Assembly (NCBI RefSeq): GCF_900099905.1
Contig: NZ_FNEE01000017.1
Span: 1-64,000, forward strand
Source: Mesorhizobium muleiense
Lineage (GTDB): Bacteria > Pseudomonadota > Alphaproteobacteria > Rhizobiales > Rhizobiaceae
DNA: 64,000 bases
Direction: 5' to 3'
The notes under the pieces are model-generated. The model saw nothing but the letters and a program-made list of their open reading frames with translations, was not told where the DNA came from and did not search any database. Both the position numbers and the translations under genes were made by a program. Below, piece after piece: positions 62,639 to 64,000 of the stretch (positions within the stretch are counted from its first letter, which is position 1; each line of letters starts with the position of its first letter).

Positions 62639-64000
62639 ATGAGCCTGGACAAACCACGCACGGTCCTGGTCTGCTCGTGCGAGCGGAGCATGCCACGCTT
62701 CGGCGCCAGCGTCGCCCGCGGATGCAAGGGCGCATGGGTCGAGGCGGGGGACCAGTTCTGCGGCGCGGAACTCGACCGGGTGCGCAGCGCCCTGAGCGGC
62801 GGCGAAGCAGTCACCATCAGCTGCACGCAGCAGGCGCCGCTTTTCGGCGACCTCGCCGAGGAACTCGGTTTCGCAGGCGATCTGGTTTTCGCAAACATTC
62901 GCGAGACGGGCGGCTGGTCGCAGGATGCTGCTGCTGCCGGCCCGAAAGCGGCGGCTCTGCTCGCCATGGCGGCCGAACCCGCTTCGCCACCCGCGCTGGT
63001 TACGCTTTCGAGCAATGGTGTCGTCCTGGTTTATGGCTGCGACGCCACGGCGATCGATGCGGGCCGGCAACTCGCCGAAAAGCTGGACGTCACTGTGTTG
63101 CTTAGCCGTCCGCGCGAAATCGCGCCGCACCGGGTCTGGGATTTTCCCGTCTTGCAGGGAACGATCCGGCAAGCGCGCGGCCATCTTGGCGCCTTCGAGC
63201 TGACAGTCGACGATTTCGCGGCGCCCAATCCATCTTCGCGCGATCGGCTTGGCTTTGGGATATCGCGGGATGGAGCGGTCTCGAACGCCGACATCATCCT
63301 TGATCTCTCCGGCGGGGCTCCGCTTTTCCCTGCTCATGAATTGCGCGACGGCTACGTGAAGGCCGATCCCGGCGATCGCGCCTCCGTCGCCGTTGCGATC
63401 GCAACGGCAGCCGATTTGGTTGGCGAGTTCGACAAGCCGCGCTTCATCGATTTCTCCGCCGATCTGTGCGCCCATTCGAGATCGCGCATCACCGGCTGCA
63501 CACGGTGCCTCGACCTGTGCCCGACTGGGGCGATAACGCCCGCCGGCAACCACGTCGCAATCGATGCGGAAGTATGCGCCGGCTGCGGCAGCTGCGCGGC
63601 GGCATGTCCCACGGGCGCTGCCGCCTACGCCGTGCCGGATGCCGAGTCGCTGCTTCGGCGGCTGCGGACGCTTCTTGTCACCTATCGTGAGGCGGGCGGC
63701 CTGGATGCGATTGTGCTTTTCCATGATCTCGGCCATGGCGAGCCGCTGATCGACGCACTTGCCCGCTTCGGCGCGGGTCTGCCCGCAAATGTCCTGCCGG
63801 TCGCGGTGAACGAGATAACCCAGTTAGGGATCGAGGCGTGGACCGCGCCGGTCGCCTGGGGCGCTTGCGCCGTAAGGGCGCTGTCGTCGGCCAAGCCAAG
63901 GCATGAGCTTACCGGAATTGCCGCAAACATCGCAATCGCCAATCTTTTGAGCCGGTCTCTCGGTTATGGCGCGGAGGTCTGCGGATTGATCGAAGTGGAC
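62639..64000 (+). CDS. 4Fe-4S ferredoxin-domain protein, partial at window edge
   Basis: The frame is open for 454 codons from ATG 62639 to the last base, so the protein is incomplete. An N-terminal part starts MSLDKPRTVLVCSCERSMPRFG and includes a segment VVLVYGCDATAIDAGRQLAEKL resembling a dinucleotide-fold strand. A two-cluster ferredoxin domain follows: CTRCLDLCPTGAI and CAGCGSCAAACPTGAA. This is the type of 4Fe-4S protein encoded beside rhizobial formate dehydrogenases; electron transfer is inferred. ATG 62639 has GGGAG five bases upstream; a GTG at 62609 is in frame. Confidence 0.85.
   Translation, partial: MSLDKPRTVLVCSCERSMPRFGASVARGCKGAWVEAGDQFCGAELDRVRSALSGGEAVTISCTQQAPLFGDLAEELGFAGDLVFANIRETGGWSQDAAAAGPKAAALLAMAAEPASPPALVTLSSNGVVLVYGCDATAIDAGRQLAEKLDVTVLLSRPREIAPHRVWDFPVLQGTIRQARGHLGAFELTVDDFAAPNPSSRDRLGFGISRDGAVSNADIILDLSGGAPLFPAHELRDGYVKADPGDRASVAVAIATAADLVGEFDKPRFIDFSADLCAHSRSRITGCTRCLDLCPTGAITPAGNHVAIDAEVCAGCGSCAAACPTGAAAYAVPDAESLLRRLRTLLVTYREAGGLDAIVLFHDLGHGEPLIDALARFGAGLPANVLPVAVNEITQLGIEAWTAPVAWGACAVRALSSAKPRHELTGIAANIAIANLLSRSLGYGAEVCGLIEVD

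Overview
The window reads as chromosome or large-replicon DNA of a high-GC alphaproteobacterium, most likely of the order Rhizobiales (Mesorhizobium or a relative). This is inferred from the FixJ-like regulators with PAS kinases, the Tat-exported formate dehydrogenase with its DUF3305/DUF3306/DUF6352/DUF6505 satellites, the xanthine-dehydrogenase-family operon and the general protein character. I see no rRNA, tRNA, CRISPR array or intact insertion sequence. The first 50 kb is accessory-type DNA: stress, detoxification and transport genes, several broken genes, a toxin-antitoxin pair, and two diverged copies of one repeat (1-195 and 49670-49865). The last 14 kb is a well-ordered metabolic cluster.

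Layout. 1-5.3 kb: a repeat copy, an MBL-fold hydrolase, a Bfd-like [2Fe-2S] protein, a lone cytochrome b and an MscS channel with a cyclic-nucleotide-binding domain. 5.3-12.7 kb: a small histidine kinase (minus strand), then a plus-strand run of detoxification-type genes (two alpha/beta hydrolases, a broken and an intact NAD(P)-binding protein, cupin, CBS, GST, SDR, HD). 12.8-18.3 kb: three response regulators and a 1203-residue MASE1/five-PAS histidine kinase. 18.5-22.7 kb: an EmrAB-type exporter with a divergent TetR regulator and two palindromic operators, and a small SPW membrane protein. 22.9-24.2 kb: a frameshifted patatin lipoprotein. 24.9-27.5 kb: a second FixJ-like regulator and PAS kinase, paralogous to the first set. 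27.5-32.8 kb: a peptide/nickel-type ABC importer operon. 33.6-36.2 kb: an unusual three-gene operon (GT1 glycosyltransferase, membrane protein, hydrolase-like protein). 36.6-40.7 kb: a three-subunit molybdenum hydroxylase. 41.1-45.5 kb: an RND efflux pair. 46.3-49.6 kb: a large 2OG-Fe(II) oxygenase and a PIN-domain toxin-antitoxin pair. 49.9-53.3 kb: an aldo/keto reductase, an AraC regulator and small secreted or membrane proteins.

53.4-64 kb is the formate dehydrogenase region. A minus-strand operon runs TorD-type chaperone, Tat-target small protein, catalytic molybdenum subunit (with Cys, not Sec), Fe-S subunit, cytochrome b subunit. Upstream lies a second minus-strand operon of tightly overlapping accessory genes (a biotin/lipoate-ligase-fold protein, DUF6505, DUF6352, DUF3305, DUF3306). 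Divergent from that is a 4Fe-4S protein that runs off the right edge. Together these look like a complete respiratory formate oxidation unit plus a conserved but poorly understood maturation set.

Most interesting for follow-up: the glycosyltransferase/membrane/hydrolase operon, the formate dehydrogenase accessory module with a ligase-fold protein that appears to lack the catalytic lysine, the molybdenum hydroxylase FAD subunit that appears to have lost most Fe-S ligands, the duplicated FixJ/PAS-kinase modules, and the diverged repeats that bracket the accessory region.
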